Numbered from the stretch's first letter, positions 24,888 to 33,832 are shown. The stretch is DNA of 64,000 nt from Cohnella zeiphila (GCF_014212055.1 NZ_JACJVO010000031.1:124001-188000); one strand, 5' to 3'. The notes: generated from the sequence alone by a model not told the origin. Translations and numbers: made by a program.

Positions 24888-25742
24888 TCATTGCTGCGAC
24901 GCGCCGCGCTTGTAGCGGAATCTCTCCAGCGAACCGTTGCCGATGAGGATGAAGCCGAAGCAGAACAGCGCGGTCGCCAGCCCGGGCGGAACGATCCACC
25001 ACCAGGCGTCGTACATAATCGCGTTGTTGGCGTGCGCCAGCGCCAGAATCGTTCCCCAGCTGACGCTTTTCGGATCGCCGATGCCGAGGAAGCTGAGTCC
25101 GGCCTCGGCCAGCACGGCCTGGGTGGTCACGCTGACCAGGTTCGCCAGAATGATCGGATACAGATTGGGCAGAATCTCCCTCCGCATAATGGACCCGTCG
25201 CTCATCCCCGCGACCCGGGCGGCCTCGACGTAGCCCCGCTGCCGTTCGGACAGCGTTTGGCTTCGGATGCTGCGAGCCATGTACAGCCAGCTTAGCAGGC
25301 CGATGACCAGGATGATGCTGGTCAGCCCCATCGAGGGCAGGAACGACGCGAGGATGATCATGAGAGCCATGATCGGAATGATCAGCAGCAGGTCGACGAG
25401 GAACATGAGCGCATCGCTCACCCAGCGCCGGTAGAAGCCTGCCGTCACCCCGACGGTCACGCCGATGATCGTCGTGATCAACCCCGCCAGAATACCGACG
25501 AGGAAGGAGGTGCGCGTACCGTAGACAAGCTGGGAGAACACATCCTGTCCATAACTGTCCGTACCGAGGAGGTGAACCGCCGAAGGAACAAGCCACGGCT
25601 CGAAGTCGATATCGTTCTTCGGGTAAGGCGCGATCTGCGCCGCCGCCAGCGAGACCGCGGCGAAGAGCAGCAGGATGCAGGCGCCGGCCCACAGCTTCGC
25701 CTTGCCGGAGCGCGGGCGGGGTTTCGATCGGTTGTTGCGCAT
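24888..25742 (-). CDS. ABC transporter permease, DppC/OppC type
   Basis: A 284-residue inner-membrane protein. A first helix (LWAGACILLLFAAVSLAAA) is followed by the OppC landmark HLLGTDSYGQDVFSQLVYG, five further helices, and the EAA loop YVEAARVAGMSDGSIMRREILPN that docks with the ATPases. It pairs with the DppB-type permease encoded 12 bases upstream to make the transmembrane channel. Confidence 0.93.
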   Translation of the reverse strand: MRNNRSKPRPRSGKAKLWAGACILLLFAAVSLAAAQIAPYPKNDIDFEPWLVPSAVHLLGTDSYGQDVFSQLVYGTRTSFLVGILAGLITTIIGVTVGVTAGFYRRWVSDALMFLVDLLLIIPIMALMIILASFLPSMGLTSIILVIGLLSWLYMARSIRSQTLSERQRGYVEAARVAGMSDGSIMRREILPNLYPIILANLVSVTTQAVLAEAGLSFLGIGDPKSVSWGTILALAHANNAIMYDAWWWIVPPGLATALFCFGFILIGNGSLERFRYKRGASQQ

Positions 25743-25754
25743 CTGCGGTCGCTC

Positions 25755-26741
25755 CTAATCGAGATTGACGCGGGGGTCGATGAACGGATAGATCAAATCG
25801 GCGAGCAAGTTCACCGCGATGATCGATGCCGCAATCATCAGAAACGCGCCTTGAATCAACGGATAGTCGTGGTTCAGTATCGCATTGTAAGTCAGCATGC
25901 CGATGCCGGGATACGAGAAGACGATCTCCATGGTGATCGCACCGCCTACGACATGGCCCAGGGACAGCATGAAGCCGGTAAAGGACGGGAGAAAAGCGTT
26001 GCGCACGCCATACTGGAACGTGCGCCTTCGGGATGACAGCCCCTTCGCGCGGGCCAGAACCATGTAGTCCTCGGTGAGCGCCCGGCTTAAGTTGTTCCGG
26101 AGCACCAGAATGTGGCTGGCGAGAGACGCGATCGCAAGCGACACGATCGGCAGGACCGCATGGTACGAGATCGAGCGCAGCTTGCCCGCCGCCGAGAGCG
26201 AGTCGTATTCGACCGAGAACGCTTGCCCCATGGGGAACCAATCGAGCTTGTAGCCGAACAGCAGAATGAGTAAAATCCCGATCCAGAAATACGGAACGGA
26301 ATTGATGAAGAAGCTGACGGCCAGGGCGGCGTTGTCGAACCAAGTCCCGGGCTTCAGCGCGCCGCGGATGCCGACGAGCCATCCGGCGGCATAGCTGAGC
26401 AAGGTCGAGATCAGCACGATGCCAAGCGTCCAGGGCAGCGCGTGGAGCAGAACCTGGGACACCGGCGTCGGATAGTTGAAGTAGGAGATGCCCAGGTTGC
26501 CGTGCGCCAATTGGACGAGATATTGCTTGAACTGATAGAGCAGGCTGTCGTTCTCCAGCCCGAACTGCTTCTTGATCGCTTCCGCCACCTCGGGAGAGCC
26601 GAGCGCCGTCTGGGAGGCGATCATCTCGGCCGGATTGCCCGCGATCAGCCGGGGCAGCAGAAAGTTCATGACGATCGCGGCGAGAAGAGTCGCCGCGGCG
26701 AACGCGACCCTTCTCGCGACATAGGCTGGTTGAATTCTCAT
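25755..26741 (-). CDS. ABC transporter permease, DppB/OppB type
   Basis: A 328-residue permease starting MRIQPAYVARRVAFAAATLL with the first helix and the family GNPAEM loop, then five further helices, and the EAA-like loop DYMVLARAKGLSSRRRTFQYG. The C-terminal half ends IAVNLLADLIYPFIDPRVNLD, which is the usual OppB tail. It lies 39 bases after the binding-protein gene. Confidence 0.93.
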   Translation of the reverse strand: MRIQPAYVARRVAFAAATLLAAIVMNFLLPRLIAGNPAEMIASQTALGSPEVAEAIKKQFGLENDSLLYQFKQYLVQLAHGNLGISYFNYPTPVSQVLLHALPWTLGIVLISTLLSYAAGWLVGIRGALKPGTWFDNAALAVSFFINSVPYFWIGILLILLFGYKLDWFPMGQAFSVEYDSLSAAGKLRSISYHAVLPIVSLAIASLASHILVLRNNLSRALTEDYMVLARAKGLSSRRRTFQYGVRNAFLPSFTGFMLSLGHVVGGAITMEIVFSYPGIGMLTYNAILNHDYPLIQGAFLMIAASIIAVNLLADLIYPFIDPRVNLD

Positions 26742-26780
26742 AGCAAGCTTCTCCTTCGCCGAACCGCGAAGACGCGGCGA

Positions 26781-28460
26781 TTACTTGGGCGTGACTTGGG
26801 ACAGCGAGAGGGCGGACGTCGCGGGCACGGTCGTGTCGTAGCCTGTGAACTTCGTCTCGCTATACGGCGCTTTGCCGCTCGTATAAAGCACCGCTACCGG
26901 CGCGAGCTCGGCAATGCGATCCTGAATTTGCTTGTACAGCCCTGCGCGATCCGCCGCGGAAGCGGTCGAAGCCTGGTCGAGCCAAGCGTCGATCTGATCG
27001 TCGCGGAATCTCATCCAGTTCAGCCCCGGCGTGTTCTGTCCGATCGGAGCCGTCATTTTGCTGTGGAACACCTCCAGCGCGGCCTGAGGGTCCGGCGGCA
27101 CGGTAATGCCGTTCTGGATCAGATCGTAATTGCCGGCCACGGCGATGCTCGTGAGCTCCGGCCAGGTCGCCATCTTGATCGTCGTGCCGATGCCGACCTT
27201 GGAGAGCCAATCGGTGATCATGGCCGCTTCCTTGTTCTGGGCGGGCGCGTTTGCCGCCGTGTAATAAACGAAGGAGAGCTCGACCCCGTCCTTCTCGTAC
27301 ACGCCCTTGCCGTTCTTCTTGTATCCGGCTCCGGTCAACAGTTCGTTGGCCTTATCGATGTTCGTCTGATAATCCGGATTGTCCAACAGCGTCTGATCGA
27401 CCAGATCCCCGAAACCTTGGGACAGGAATCCCGGATTGCCGATCGTCGCCGCGCCCATCTCGCCCTTCTCCACGAGCTCCTTCTTGTCGATGGCCAGCTG
27501 GATCGCCTTGCGGACGATGGGGTCCTTCAGCCCCGGCTTGTCGTTGTTGATGATCACGGCGTACGTGCTAAGCCCCGGATACTGCTGCAGCTTGTTGTCC
27601 TTGTTCTCCAGCAGCTTCGGCAGACTGGGCATCGCCAGCGTCCCCGTCGACCCTTGAATCTCGCCCTTTTGCAGAGCCAGCGTCAATCCCGGAGAATCCT
27701 TGAAGCGCTGGATGACCAGTTCGCCGATCTTCGGCGCTCCTCCGAAGTAGTCGGCGTTCGCCTTCAGAATAATCGCGCTCTCGTTGATCGACTGGAAGAC
27801 GAACGCGCCGGTGCCGATCGGATTTTTGTTCAGGAACGTCTCCGGGTTCTCCTTGGAGAACAGATGCTCGGGCACGATGTAGACGGTCGACAGATAGTTC
27901 GGCAGCGACGGGAACGGCGCGGACAGCTCAAACGTCACCGTGTCGTCGCCGGCCGCCTTCACGTCTTTCAGCCGATTGTCTCCCCACAGCCGGTAGTAAT
28001 CGAGCGCCGCATGCTCCTTCAGCGCCTGGAACGTGTAGACGACGTCGTTCGCGGTGAACGCTTCGCCGTCCTGCCACTTCGCTTGGGAATTCAATTTGAC
28101 GGTGAAGCTCTTGCCGTCCCCGGACCAGGTTCCCGCGTCGGCCGCAAGCCGGGGAATCAGTTCGCCCTTGACCGGATTGAAATAATAAAGCGAGTTGTAG
28201 ATGTAATCGAACAGAGGGGCGTAATTGCCGGTTTTGAGAAAAGGGTTGAAATTGTTCGTTTGCTCCGGATTCACGATATCGCCCAGACGGTAAGAGACCG
28301 TTTGACCGCCGGCCGCTGCCGCCGCCGAAGAAGCCGGGGCGCTGCCGCTCGAAGGCGCATTCGGCTTCGACTGGCTGGAGCAGGCCGCCAAAGAAGCGAC
28401 CGTCATGGCCATGACGGCGCCGATCGCCAGCGTTTTTTTCCACTTCTGAATGTTCCGCAT
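26781..28460 (-). CDS. Extracellular solute-binding lipoprotein, family 5
   Basis: The ATG at 28460 is preferred over an in-frame TTG at 28469 that is too close to the GGAGAGG site. The 559-residue protein has a lipoprotein signal with lipobox LAAC about residue 26-29, a Ser/Ala/Gly-rich tether, and SBP_bac_5 features: LIPRLAADAGTWSGDGKSFTV near the front and WQDGEAFTANDVVYTF. Anchored on the outer face of the membrane, it hands ligand to the DppB/DppC-type channel. The family is named for peptides and nickel but also binds oligosaccharides; the sulfatase in the operon favours a sulfated glycan. Confidence 0.93.
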   Translation of the reverse strand: MRNIQKWKKTLAIGAVMAMTVASLAACSSQSKPNAPSSGSAPASSAAAAAGGQTVSYRLGDIVNPEQTNNFNPFLKTGNYAPLFDYIYNSLYYFNPVKGELIPRLAADAGTWSGDGKSFTVKLNSQAKWQDGEAFTANDVVYTFQALKEHAALDYYRLWGDNRLKDVKAAGDDTVTFELSAPFPSLPNYLSTVYIVPEHLFSKENPETFLNKNPIGTGAFVFQSINESAIILKANADYFGGAPKIGELVIQRFKDSPGLTLALQKGEIQGSTGTLAMPSLPKLLENKDNKLQQYPGLSTYAVIINNDKPGLKDPIVRKAIQLAIDKKELVEKGEMGAATIGNPGFLSQGFGDLVDQTLLDNPDYQTNIDKANELLTGAGYKKNGKGVYEKDGVELSFVYYTAANAPAQNKEAAMITDWLSKVGIGTTIKMATWPELTSIAVAGNYDLIQNGITVPPDPQAALEVFHSKMTAPIGQNTPGLNWMRFRDDQIDAWLDQASTASAADRAGLYKQIQDRIAELAPVAVLYTSGKAPYSETKFTGYDTTVPATSALSLSQVTPK

Positions 28461-28643
28461 TGTTCTCAAAACCTCTCCTCATGAAATGAACCATCGTTTT
28501 TCCGCACGAAAAAAGACACAACCTCACCCTCCACTCCCCGAGGAGTCGATGGCAGCCGTGTCTCCAGTCGTCTGGTAGACCTATATTTCACATGCGGATA
28601 CTCGGTATTAAAAATAAAAATTGCCGTTGGAACGGTTGCTCTT

Positions 28644-28672
28644 ATCATACACTGGACTTTACACGGTGTAAA
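28644..28672 (-). promoter_or_regulatory. Sulfatase-operon promoter with TetR operator
   Basis: On the minus strand TTTACA (28672-28667), 17 bases and TATGAT (28649-28644) form the operon promoter. A perfect 15-bp palindrome, TTTACAC-G-GTGTAAA (28658-28672), covers the -35. The TetR gene starts 94 bases away in the other direction, so this is its likely operator. Confidence 0.82.
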
Positions 28673-28765
28673 CCCCCCTTTTTATAGGACGTTTGGATAT
28701 GATAGGATGGATTCCGACGTCCGGCGGGATCGGACGGCCCAAGAAGGAATCGCCGAGGGGACGGG

Positions 28766-29458
28766 ATGGTTGTCTTGAAGAACGGGAACGAGGAGATCGT
28801 CGAGATTCGCTTCAAGCGCAGGGAATCGATTCTGGAGTCCGCCAAGCGGCTGTTCCTGGAGAAGGACTGGAACGGGATGACGATCGGACACATCGCGTCA
28901 GAGGCCGGCATCAGCCGGGTGACCCTTTATAAATATTTCAGCTCGATGCAGGATATTATCTTCGAACTGCAGATAAGGTGCCTGCGGGAGATCGCCTCCC
29001 ACATGAACCGCATGGGGAAGGCGGGCGGTACCGGCTCGGAGAAGCTGTCGAGAATGATGAAGGGGCTTCTCGAAGTATTCCGCGACCGGAAAGAAGAGAT
29101 CCGGTTCGTGGCCATGTTCGATCACCACTATCGGTTCACGTTTCCGTCCGAGGAATTTCGGCTGAAGTACAAGGCGGCGCTGCAGCAGGATTTCATCGAC
29201 TTCCACGGCGTCATCCGGGAAGGCATGCGGGACGGAACGCTGAGCAGCGAATTCGATCCGGATCTGCTGTCCGAAATGTTCACCCATTCGATGCTCAGCC
29301 TTCTGCAGCGAATGGCCGTTCGCGGTCACCTCATTCAGAAGCAATGGGGGTTCGAGCCCGAAGAGGTGGTCCGCTATTTGACGCTGTTTTTCGCGGAGTT
29401 CTCGAAGGCAGAGCCGGACCCGGGAGCGTTCGGACCGCCGGCCTCCCGCTCTCCGTAA
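28766..29458 (+). CDS. TetR/AcrR-family regulator of the sulfatase operon
   Basis: The 230-residue protein has an N-terminal TetR domain with the recognition helix region MTIGHIASEAGISRVTLYKYFSS near residues 32-55. The C-terminal domain, with KEEIRFVAMFDHHYRFTFPSEEFR, is of the all-helical ligand-binding type. GAGGGGACGGG precedes the ATG at 28766. It is divergent from the solute-binding protein gene, and a perfect palindrome lies in that gene's promoter; together these argue that it represses the transport and sulfatase operon until an inducer enters. Confidence 0.9.
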   Translation: MVVLKNGNEEIVEIRFKRRESILESAKRLFLEKDWNGMTIGHIASEAGISRVTLYKYFSSMQDIIFELQIRCLREIASHMNRMGKAGGTGSEKLSRMMKGLLEVFRDRKEEIRFVAMFDHHYRFTFPSEEFRLKYKAALQQDFIDFHGVIREGMRDGTLSSEFDPDLLSEMFTHSMLSLLQRMAVRGHLIQKQWGFEPEEVVRYLTLFFAEFSKAEPDPGAFGPPASRSP

Positions 29459-29486
29459 ACTCCGCCTTCTTTCTCAACAACCGATG

Positions 29487-29873
29487 TCATCCGGATGAAG
29501 CCTGACGGGATGCGCGGATGATGCCTGCGCAAGCCCAGAACATCATGAGCGCGATAACAGGGTGCAGGGCGGACAGCGCTCCGATTTTGGGCGACAGGAC
29601 GGCAGTAAGGAACATTCCGATCACCATGCCGAGCAAACCGGCGCTTCTCCCGATCTGCCGCCCGGGCAAACGCGCGATCCATGCGAAGGCAAGCATCAGG
29701 AGAGGGACAACCGCCAGGACTCTGGCAAAGCCGCCATGGATCGTCCAGTTGTCCGAATCGACGAACAAGGCCAGGCCCGCGAAGAAGACTTGAAGCAGAA
29801 CCGATACCGCGAAAACCCAGGCTAGCGCCATGAAACCGATGCGTCCGATTCGAGAATAACGTCCGTCATTCAT
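29487..29873 (-). CDS. DUF6220-like four-helix membrane protein
   Basis: The start at 29873 follows GGGAGGGGG. The 128-residue protein has about four membrane helices: the segment FMALAWVFAVSVLLQVFFAG, then one in VLAVVPLLMLAFAWIA, LLGMVIGMFLTAVL and ALHPVIALMMFWACAGI. The central FVDSDNWTIHGGFARVLA with HGG fits DUF6220 proteins, which have no known function. The ATG overlaps the end of the preceding gene by eight bases, so it is cotranscribed with the 166-residue protein and the DUF6526 gene. Confidence 0.7.
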   Translation of the reverse strand: MNDGRYSRIGRIGFMALAWVFAVSVLLQVFFAGLALFVDSDNWTIHGGFARVLAVVPLLMLAFAWIARLPGRQIGRSAGLLGMVIGMFLTAVLSPKIGALSALHPVIALMMFWACAGIIRASRQASSG

Positions 29874-30366
29874 TGCGATCAACCCCCTCCCTTGTCGAAG
29901 ACCCGCTCTCCGGAAGATCGGCCATGATGACTTGAGAAATGTGATTCGGATCGATCGCCTCGATCGCATAGACCTGCGGCGGTTTCGGCAGGCGCAAGCG
30001 CGTATGATCATGAAAAACCCGCGTCACCAACGTCCCAAGCTCCTTGCCGTTCCCCTGCCGGATCACGCTCCAGAACCGACGTTCCCGATTTTCCCTAGGA
30101 CCCCAATGCTCTTCCGATCGGGGAAAGGCCCCCGGCAGAACCGGCCCGGGGGCGAATCCCGCCTCCTCCATCTCCGCCTCCAAGGGCTGAAAAAGCTTGA
30201 GACAGAAGAAGCCGTAAGCCGAATCTCCTCCCTTGGCATAAATCCGTTCCAGCTCCGGCAGATGGCGGTCCCAGACCCCCTTCCACCGCTCGTCGATCGA
30301 CTGCTGAACGAAGGTACGCAGCATCCTCATGACGGTCGTATGGTAAGTCTCGATTAAATGGCTCAT
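29866..30366 (-). CDS. Hypothetical protein, 166 residues
   Basis: The start MSHLIETYHTTVMRMLRTFV at 30366 follows GGGAGG at some distance. No transmembrane segment is seen. The N-terminal half is helical and charged, followed by a GFAPGPVLPGAFPRSEEHWG proline-rich stretch, and a C-terminal part ending in acidic residues. I do not recognise the family. It sits between two small membrane-protein genes on one transcript that is probably controlled by the divergent TetR gene. Confidence 0.6.
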   Translation of the reverse strand: MSHLIETYHTTVMRMLRTFVQQSIDERWKGVWDRHLPELERIYAKGGDSAYGFFCLKLFQPLEAEMEEAGFAPGPVLPGAFPRSEEHWGPRENRERRFWSVIRQGNGKELGTLVTRVFHDHTRLRLPKPPQVYAIEAIDPNHISQVIMADLPESGSSTREGVDRNE

Positions 30367-30401
30367 CTTCTTTTTGCCTCCCTTTCGTTGCACGCCGCCG
30401 G

Positions 30402-30836
30402 CTATACGCGGTCGTAGTCGGCTTTCCAGGCTTGAATGGATCGTTTGATGCCGTCGGGACTCATGTTTTCGTTCGCCGCTTTCTCGCACAAGAGCTGCCA
30501 CTCCTCATCCGAAGCGAAGCGCAGTGCGATGATCTGCTGCAGGGTCAGGCGCGGATCGAGCCGTTGTCCGGACAGGGCGTAGCTTCGCAAGCTCTCTTCC
30601 GCCCGAATGGCGCGGTCCTGAACCTTGCAGGCGAATTTTCGCGCGAAAATCATCGTTAGGACGGCGATCAAGGAAAGAGAGAGGATCAACAGAGGAGCGA
30701 ACGGGGATTCCCCTCTCCAGAACGAGATTCCCAGATGAACGGCCGCGGCAGCCAGCGTCGTTAAGCCAAGCGGCACGAGGAACATGTGGAAAGCCGGAAT
30801 CAGCCGTTCGTGGTTCTTGTAGTTTTGCGGTTTCAC
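30402..30836 (-). CDS. DUF6526-like membrane protein
   Basis: The GTG at 30836 follows AAAGGAGA and yields 144 residues beginning MKPQNYKNHERLIPAFH, the typical DUF6526 opening. Two membrane helices follow (MFLVPLGLTTLAAAAVHLGI and PLLILSLSLIAVLTMIFA), then a cytoplasmic helical tail with ALRFASDEEWQLLCEKA. Function unknown. It is the first gene of a three-gene minus-strand unit and faces a TetR gene across two operator-like palindromes. Confidence 0.72.
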   Translation of the reverse strand: MKPQNYKNHERLIPAFHMFLVPLGLTTLAAAAVHLGISFWRGESPFAPLLILSLSLIAVLTMIFARKFACKVQDRAIRAEESLRSYALSGQRLDPRLTLQQIIALRFASDEEWQLLCEKAANENMSPDGIKRSIQAWKADYDRV

Positions 30837-30861
30837 GATTCGCAATCTCCTTTCTTTCGGG

Positions 30862-30881
30862 TTGAGTGAGCGCACACTCAA
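30862..30881. promoter_or_regulatory. TetR operator 1, DUF6526 side
   Basis: TTGAGTGAGC-GCACACTCAA is a 20-bp palindrome with one mismatch, 26 bases upstream of the DUF6526 start codon. Its core TGAGTGAG/CACTCA repeats in operator 2 at 30935-30952. Confidence 0.72.
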
Positions 30882-30927
30882 TCGCAGGCGCGTGAAGCCC
30901 AATTCCCCCTTGCAAGACTGGACTCGC

Positions 30928-30956
30928 TTGACTTTGGGTGAGCACTCACTCATAAT
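30928..30956 (+). promoter_or_regulatory. tetR promoter with operator 2 in the spacer
   Basis: TTGACT (30928-30933), 17 bases and CATAAT (30951-30956) form a promoter. The spacer holds TGGGTGAG-CA-CTCACTCA (30935-30952), a near-perfect palindrome of the same type as operator 1. This predicts autoregulation of the TetR gene and joint control of the divergent unit. Confidence 0.78.
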
Positions 30957-31002
30957 GGGAGCATACCCGGCTTTTCATGCCGTGTCAAGAGGTGGGAATC
31001 CG

Positions 31003-31590
31003 ATGGAATTGAAAAACAAAATCGCCGAAGCCGCCGAACGGGTGCTGTTAACGAACGGGCTTGCCAAAACGACGACGAAGGAAATCGCCAAGGCCGCCGG
31101 CTGCTCGGAAGGCTCGCTATACAATCACTTTCAAAGCAAGGAGGATTTATTCCTCCATGTGCTGCGGGGACAATTGAAGCATCTGATGGGAACCTTATCC
31201 TCGCTTCGAAGTCTCGCCGGCCAGGAATCCGTCAGGAGCAATCTGGAAAAGGTGGCCTATGCGGCCCTGGAAGACTTCGCAAGCTCCATGTCCTTGATCT
31301 GTTCGGTCTTCTCGGAGCCGGGTATTCTGCGGCGCCATCGGGAAGGCTTTACCTCGCGCAACGAAGGGCCCCATCGGGCGAATGAGGCCGTCGCGGCGTA
31401 TGTGGCGAGCGAGCAGAAGCTCGGCCGAGTCCGAGAGGAAGCCGATCCGAGAGCGGCGGCGGATTTATTGCTTGGAAGCTGTTTTCAGCACGCGTTCCAG
31501 ATGAACTTTCTGGGCAACGAGGAGACCCCGGAAGAACGAATCCGGTATGCAGGCCGAATTCTGGATTCCGTGTGCCTCCTCTTGGAGTGA
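31003..31590 (+). CDS. TetR/AcrR-family regulator
   Basis: The ATG at 31003 follows AGAGGTGGG. The 195-residue protein starts MELKNKIAEAAERVLLTNG and has the HTH TTTKEIAKAAGCSEGSLYNHFQSK at about residues 24-47. The C-terminal ligand domain includes LLLGSCFQHAFQMNFLG. Two similar palindromes upstream suggest that it controls itself and the divergent small-membrane-protein unit. It ends two bases before the stop of the convergent P-loop kinase gene. Confidence 0.9.
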   Translation: MELKNKIAEAAERVLLTNGLAKTTTKEIAKAAGCSEGSLYNHFQSKEDLFLHVLRGQLKHLMGTLSSLRSLAGQESVRSNLEKVAYAALEDFASSMSLICSVFSEPGILRRHREGFTSRNEGPHRANEAVAAYVASEQKLGRVREEADPRAAADLLLGSCFQHAFQMNFLGNEETPEERIRYAGRILDSVCLLLE

Positions 31591-31592
31591 CT

Positions 31593-32126
31593 TCAATTCT
31601 CGATCACGATCTCCCCTTCCCCGCTGGGTTCTTCAAACCCGTTGAGGAAGGTGGCGAGGATCTCTTCCGTGATCGGGAAGGCCGCGTTGGCGTCAAAACG
31701 CCGGCTGCGAATCCGCAGGCGTCTTCGCAATTCGTCGGGATGCACTTTCAAGTAGACCAGTCTCCATTGCCCTCCCGCTTGTTCAATCAGACGCTTGCAG
31801 TTATCCCTTTCGGACCGGTTCCAGAAGCTGGAGTCGAACACCACCCTTTTTTTCGCCCGAACGAGCGCTACGAGTTTCTGACGCAATCTCTCACGAACCT
31901 CGTCCAGGAACTCCCTATATTTCTCCGCGGGATAGTCGATTCCATATCGTCCATGGGTCGACCATACCTCTTCATCGATAGAAAGGCGCTCGAACCCGTT
32001 CTTCTCCAGCATTTGGGAAAAGGTCGTTTTGCCGGAGCCCGCTATGCCGCACATAAGCACCGCCAAAGAGGAGTGACGGCCCTCTTCCCCGCCGATTATT
32101 CGGTCGATATTCCACTGTTCCGGCAT
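31593..32126 (-). CDS. P-loop kinase-like ATP-binding protein (AAA_33)
   Basis: A 177-residue protein with Walker A LMCGIAGSGKTTFSQML near residue 28, an aspartate-rich FERLSIDEEVWSTHG, a lid-like region KKRVVFDSSFWNRSERDNCKRL and the LKVHPDELRRRLRIRSR substrate part. It resembles small phosphotransferases of the AAA_33 or zeta-toxin/chloramphenicol-kinase superfamily; the acceptor is unknown. Its start overlaps the end of ilvD by 31 bases and its GAGGAGGGAG ribosome site lies within ilvD, so translation is likely coupled. Confidence 0.82.
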   Translation of the reverse strand: MPEQWNIDRIIGGEEGRHSSLAVLMCGIAGSGKTTFSQMLEKNGFERLSIDEEVWSTHGRYGIDYPAEKYREFLDEVRERLRQKLVALVRAKKRVVFDSSFWNRSERDNCKRLIEQAGGQWRLVYLKVHPDELRRRLRIRSRRFDANAAFPITEEILATFLNGFEEPSGEGEIVIEN

Positions 32127-33832
32127 GGATCTCCCTCCTCGAATTCAAACAAGTCGGTAACGGCGCCTTTGGAAGCCGATGCGACCAGTCTGGCGTATTT
32201 GGCGAGCGCGCCCGACGATACTTTGAGCGGGGGCTGCACCCAGGCCTGCTCGCGGGCATGCCGTTCTTCCTCCGTCACGTCGAACGAGATCCGCTGCGTT
32301 TCGCTGTCGATCGTGACGATGTCTCCATTCTTCAACAGCGCGATCGGCCCGCCGACTTGCGCTTCGGGTGAGACGTGCCCGACGACGAAGCCGTGCGATC
32401 CCCCGGAGAATCTGCCGTCGGTCATCAGCGCGACTTCTCCCCCCAGCCCTTTGCCGACGATTAGCGCCGTAACCGAGAGCATCTCCGGCATGCCGGGACC
32501 GCCTTTCGGACCGCAATACCGAATGACGAGCACATCCCCTTTCTGAATCTCGTCCTTCAGAATGGCCTCCGTGGCGGCCTCTTCGCTGTCGAATACTTTG
32601 GCCGGCCCCGTGAACCGAAGCTTCTTCATGCCCGACATCTTGGCCACGGCTCCGTCCGGCGCAAGGTTGCCTCTTAGCACGACCAACGGTCCGTTCGGCT
32701 TGAGCGGGTCGTTCAACGGGCGGATAATGTCTTGATCGTCCCGAAGGGGAGGCGCCTCCGCGAGATTCTCCGCCAGCGTCTTGCCGGTTACCGTCAGGCA
32801 ATCGCCGTGAAGGAGTCCTTCCGCCAGAAGCAGCTTCATGACCCCCGGAACGCCTCCGATCTCGTTCAGATCCTGCATGACATGCTTGCCGCTCGGCTTC
32901 AGGTCGGCCAAGTGCGGAACCCTCAGCCGAATCCGCTCGAAGTCGTCCAAGGACAGATCGACGCCGGCCGAGTGCGCGATCGCCAGCAGATGCAGGAAAG
33001 CATTCGTAGACCCGCCAAGCGCCATCACGACGGTAATGGCGTTCTCGAACGCTTTCTTCGTCATAATATCTCTCGGATAGATGCTTTGCTCCAGCAAGGC
33101 GACGACCTGACCTCCCGCTCTCGCGCATTCGTCCGCCTTAGCGGGAGAGACCGCGGGCGTGGACGACGAGCCCGGAAGGCTCATGCCCATCGCCTCCGCC
33201 GCGGCGGCCATCGTATTCGCCGTGTACATCCCGCCGCAGGCTCCGGGTCCCGGACAAGCGCTGCATTCGATCTGGCGGAAGCGTTCATCCGTTATTTGGC
33301 CGTCATGGTATTGGCCGACCGCCTCGAACGCCGAGACGATATCGATATCGCGGCCGTCGAGACGGCCTGGCTGGATCGTTCCGCCATACACGTAGACGGA
33401 AGGAATATTCATTCGGCCGATCGCCATGAGACAAGCCGGCGTGTTCTTATCGCAGCCGCCGATGGCGACCAGGCCGTCGAATCTCTCCGCTCCCGCGACG
33501 ATCTCAATCGAATCCGCGATCGCCTCGCGGCTGGGCAGCGAGAACAGCATCCCGCCGTGTCCCATCGAGATGCCGTCGGATACCGTGATCGTGTTGAAAA
33601 TCAGCGGCGCTCCGCCATTTTCCCGTGCCCCTTGTTTGGCCGCCGCCGCCAACCCGTCGATATGCATGTTGCATGGGGTTACCTCGCTCCAGGTGCTGGC
33701 CACGCCGATCATCGGCTTCCGGAAATCCTCGTCGTCAAACCCGACCGCCCGCAGCATCGCCCGGTTCGGCATCCGATTGACGCCCTCGCTGATCACCTTG
33801 CTGCGTATGCGCAGATCTTTGCCTGTTGTCAT
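32096..33832 (-). CDS. ilvD: Dihydroxy-acid dehydratase
   Basis: The 578-residue protein has the IlvD/Edd blocks: NRAMLRAVGFDDEDFRKPMI, the iron-sulfur ligands in IGGCDKNTPAC and CPGPGACGGMYTANTM, the GLVAIGG loop, and MTDGRFSGGSHGFVVGHVSPEA near the C-terminus. It converts 2,3-dihydroxy-3-methylbutanoate and -pentanoate to the 2-oxo acids of valine and isoleucine synthesis. The context, a FadR-type GntR regulator rather than other ilv genes, leaves open a sugar-acid dehydratase, but the sequence pattern is that of true IlvD. The tail FEFEEGDP is extended past the usual end and covers the next gene's start. Confidence 0.9.
   Translation of the reverse strand: MTTGKDLRIRSKVISEGVNRMPNRAMLRAVGFDDEDFRKPMIGVASTWSEVTPCNMHIDGLAAAAKQGARENGGAPLIFNTITVSDGISMGHGGMLFSLPSREAIADSIEIVAGAERFDGLVAIGGCDKNTPACLMAIGRMNIPSVYVYGGTIQPGRLDGRDIDIVSAFEAVGQYHDGQITDERFRQIECSACPGPGACGGMYTANTMAAAAEAMGMSLPGSSSTPAVSPAKADECARAGGQVVALLEQSIYPRDIMTKKAFENAITVVMALGGSTNAFLHLLAIAHSAGVDLSLDDFERIRLRVPHLADLKPSGKHVMQDLNEIGGVPGVMKLLLAEGLLHGDCLTVTGKTLAENLAEAPPLRDDQDIIRPLNDPLKPNGPLVVLRGNLAPDGAVAKMSGMKKLRFTGPAKVFDSEEAATEAILKDEIQKGDVLVIRYCGPKGGPGMPEMLSVTALIVGKGLGGEVALMTDGRFSGGSHGFVVGHVSPEAQVGGPIALLKNGDIVTIDSETQRISFDVTEEERHAREQAWVQPPLKVSSGALAKYARLVASASKGAVTDLFEFEEGDPCRNSGISTE

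Noticed and set aside
26442..28484. Plus-strand open frame of about 680 codons
   Set aside because: Antisense to the solute-binding protein and a permease, Arg/Val/Leu-rich with no motif.
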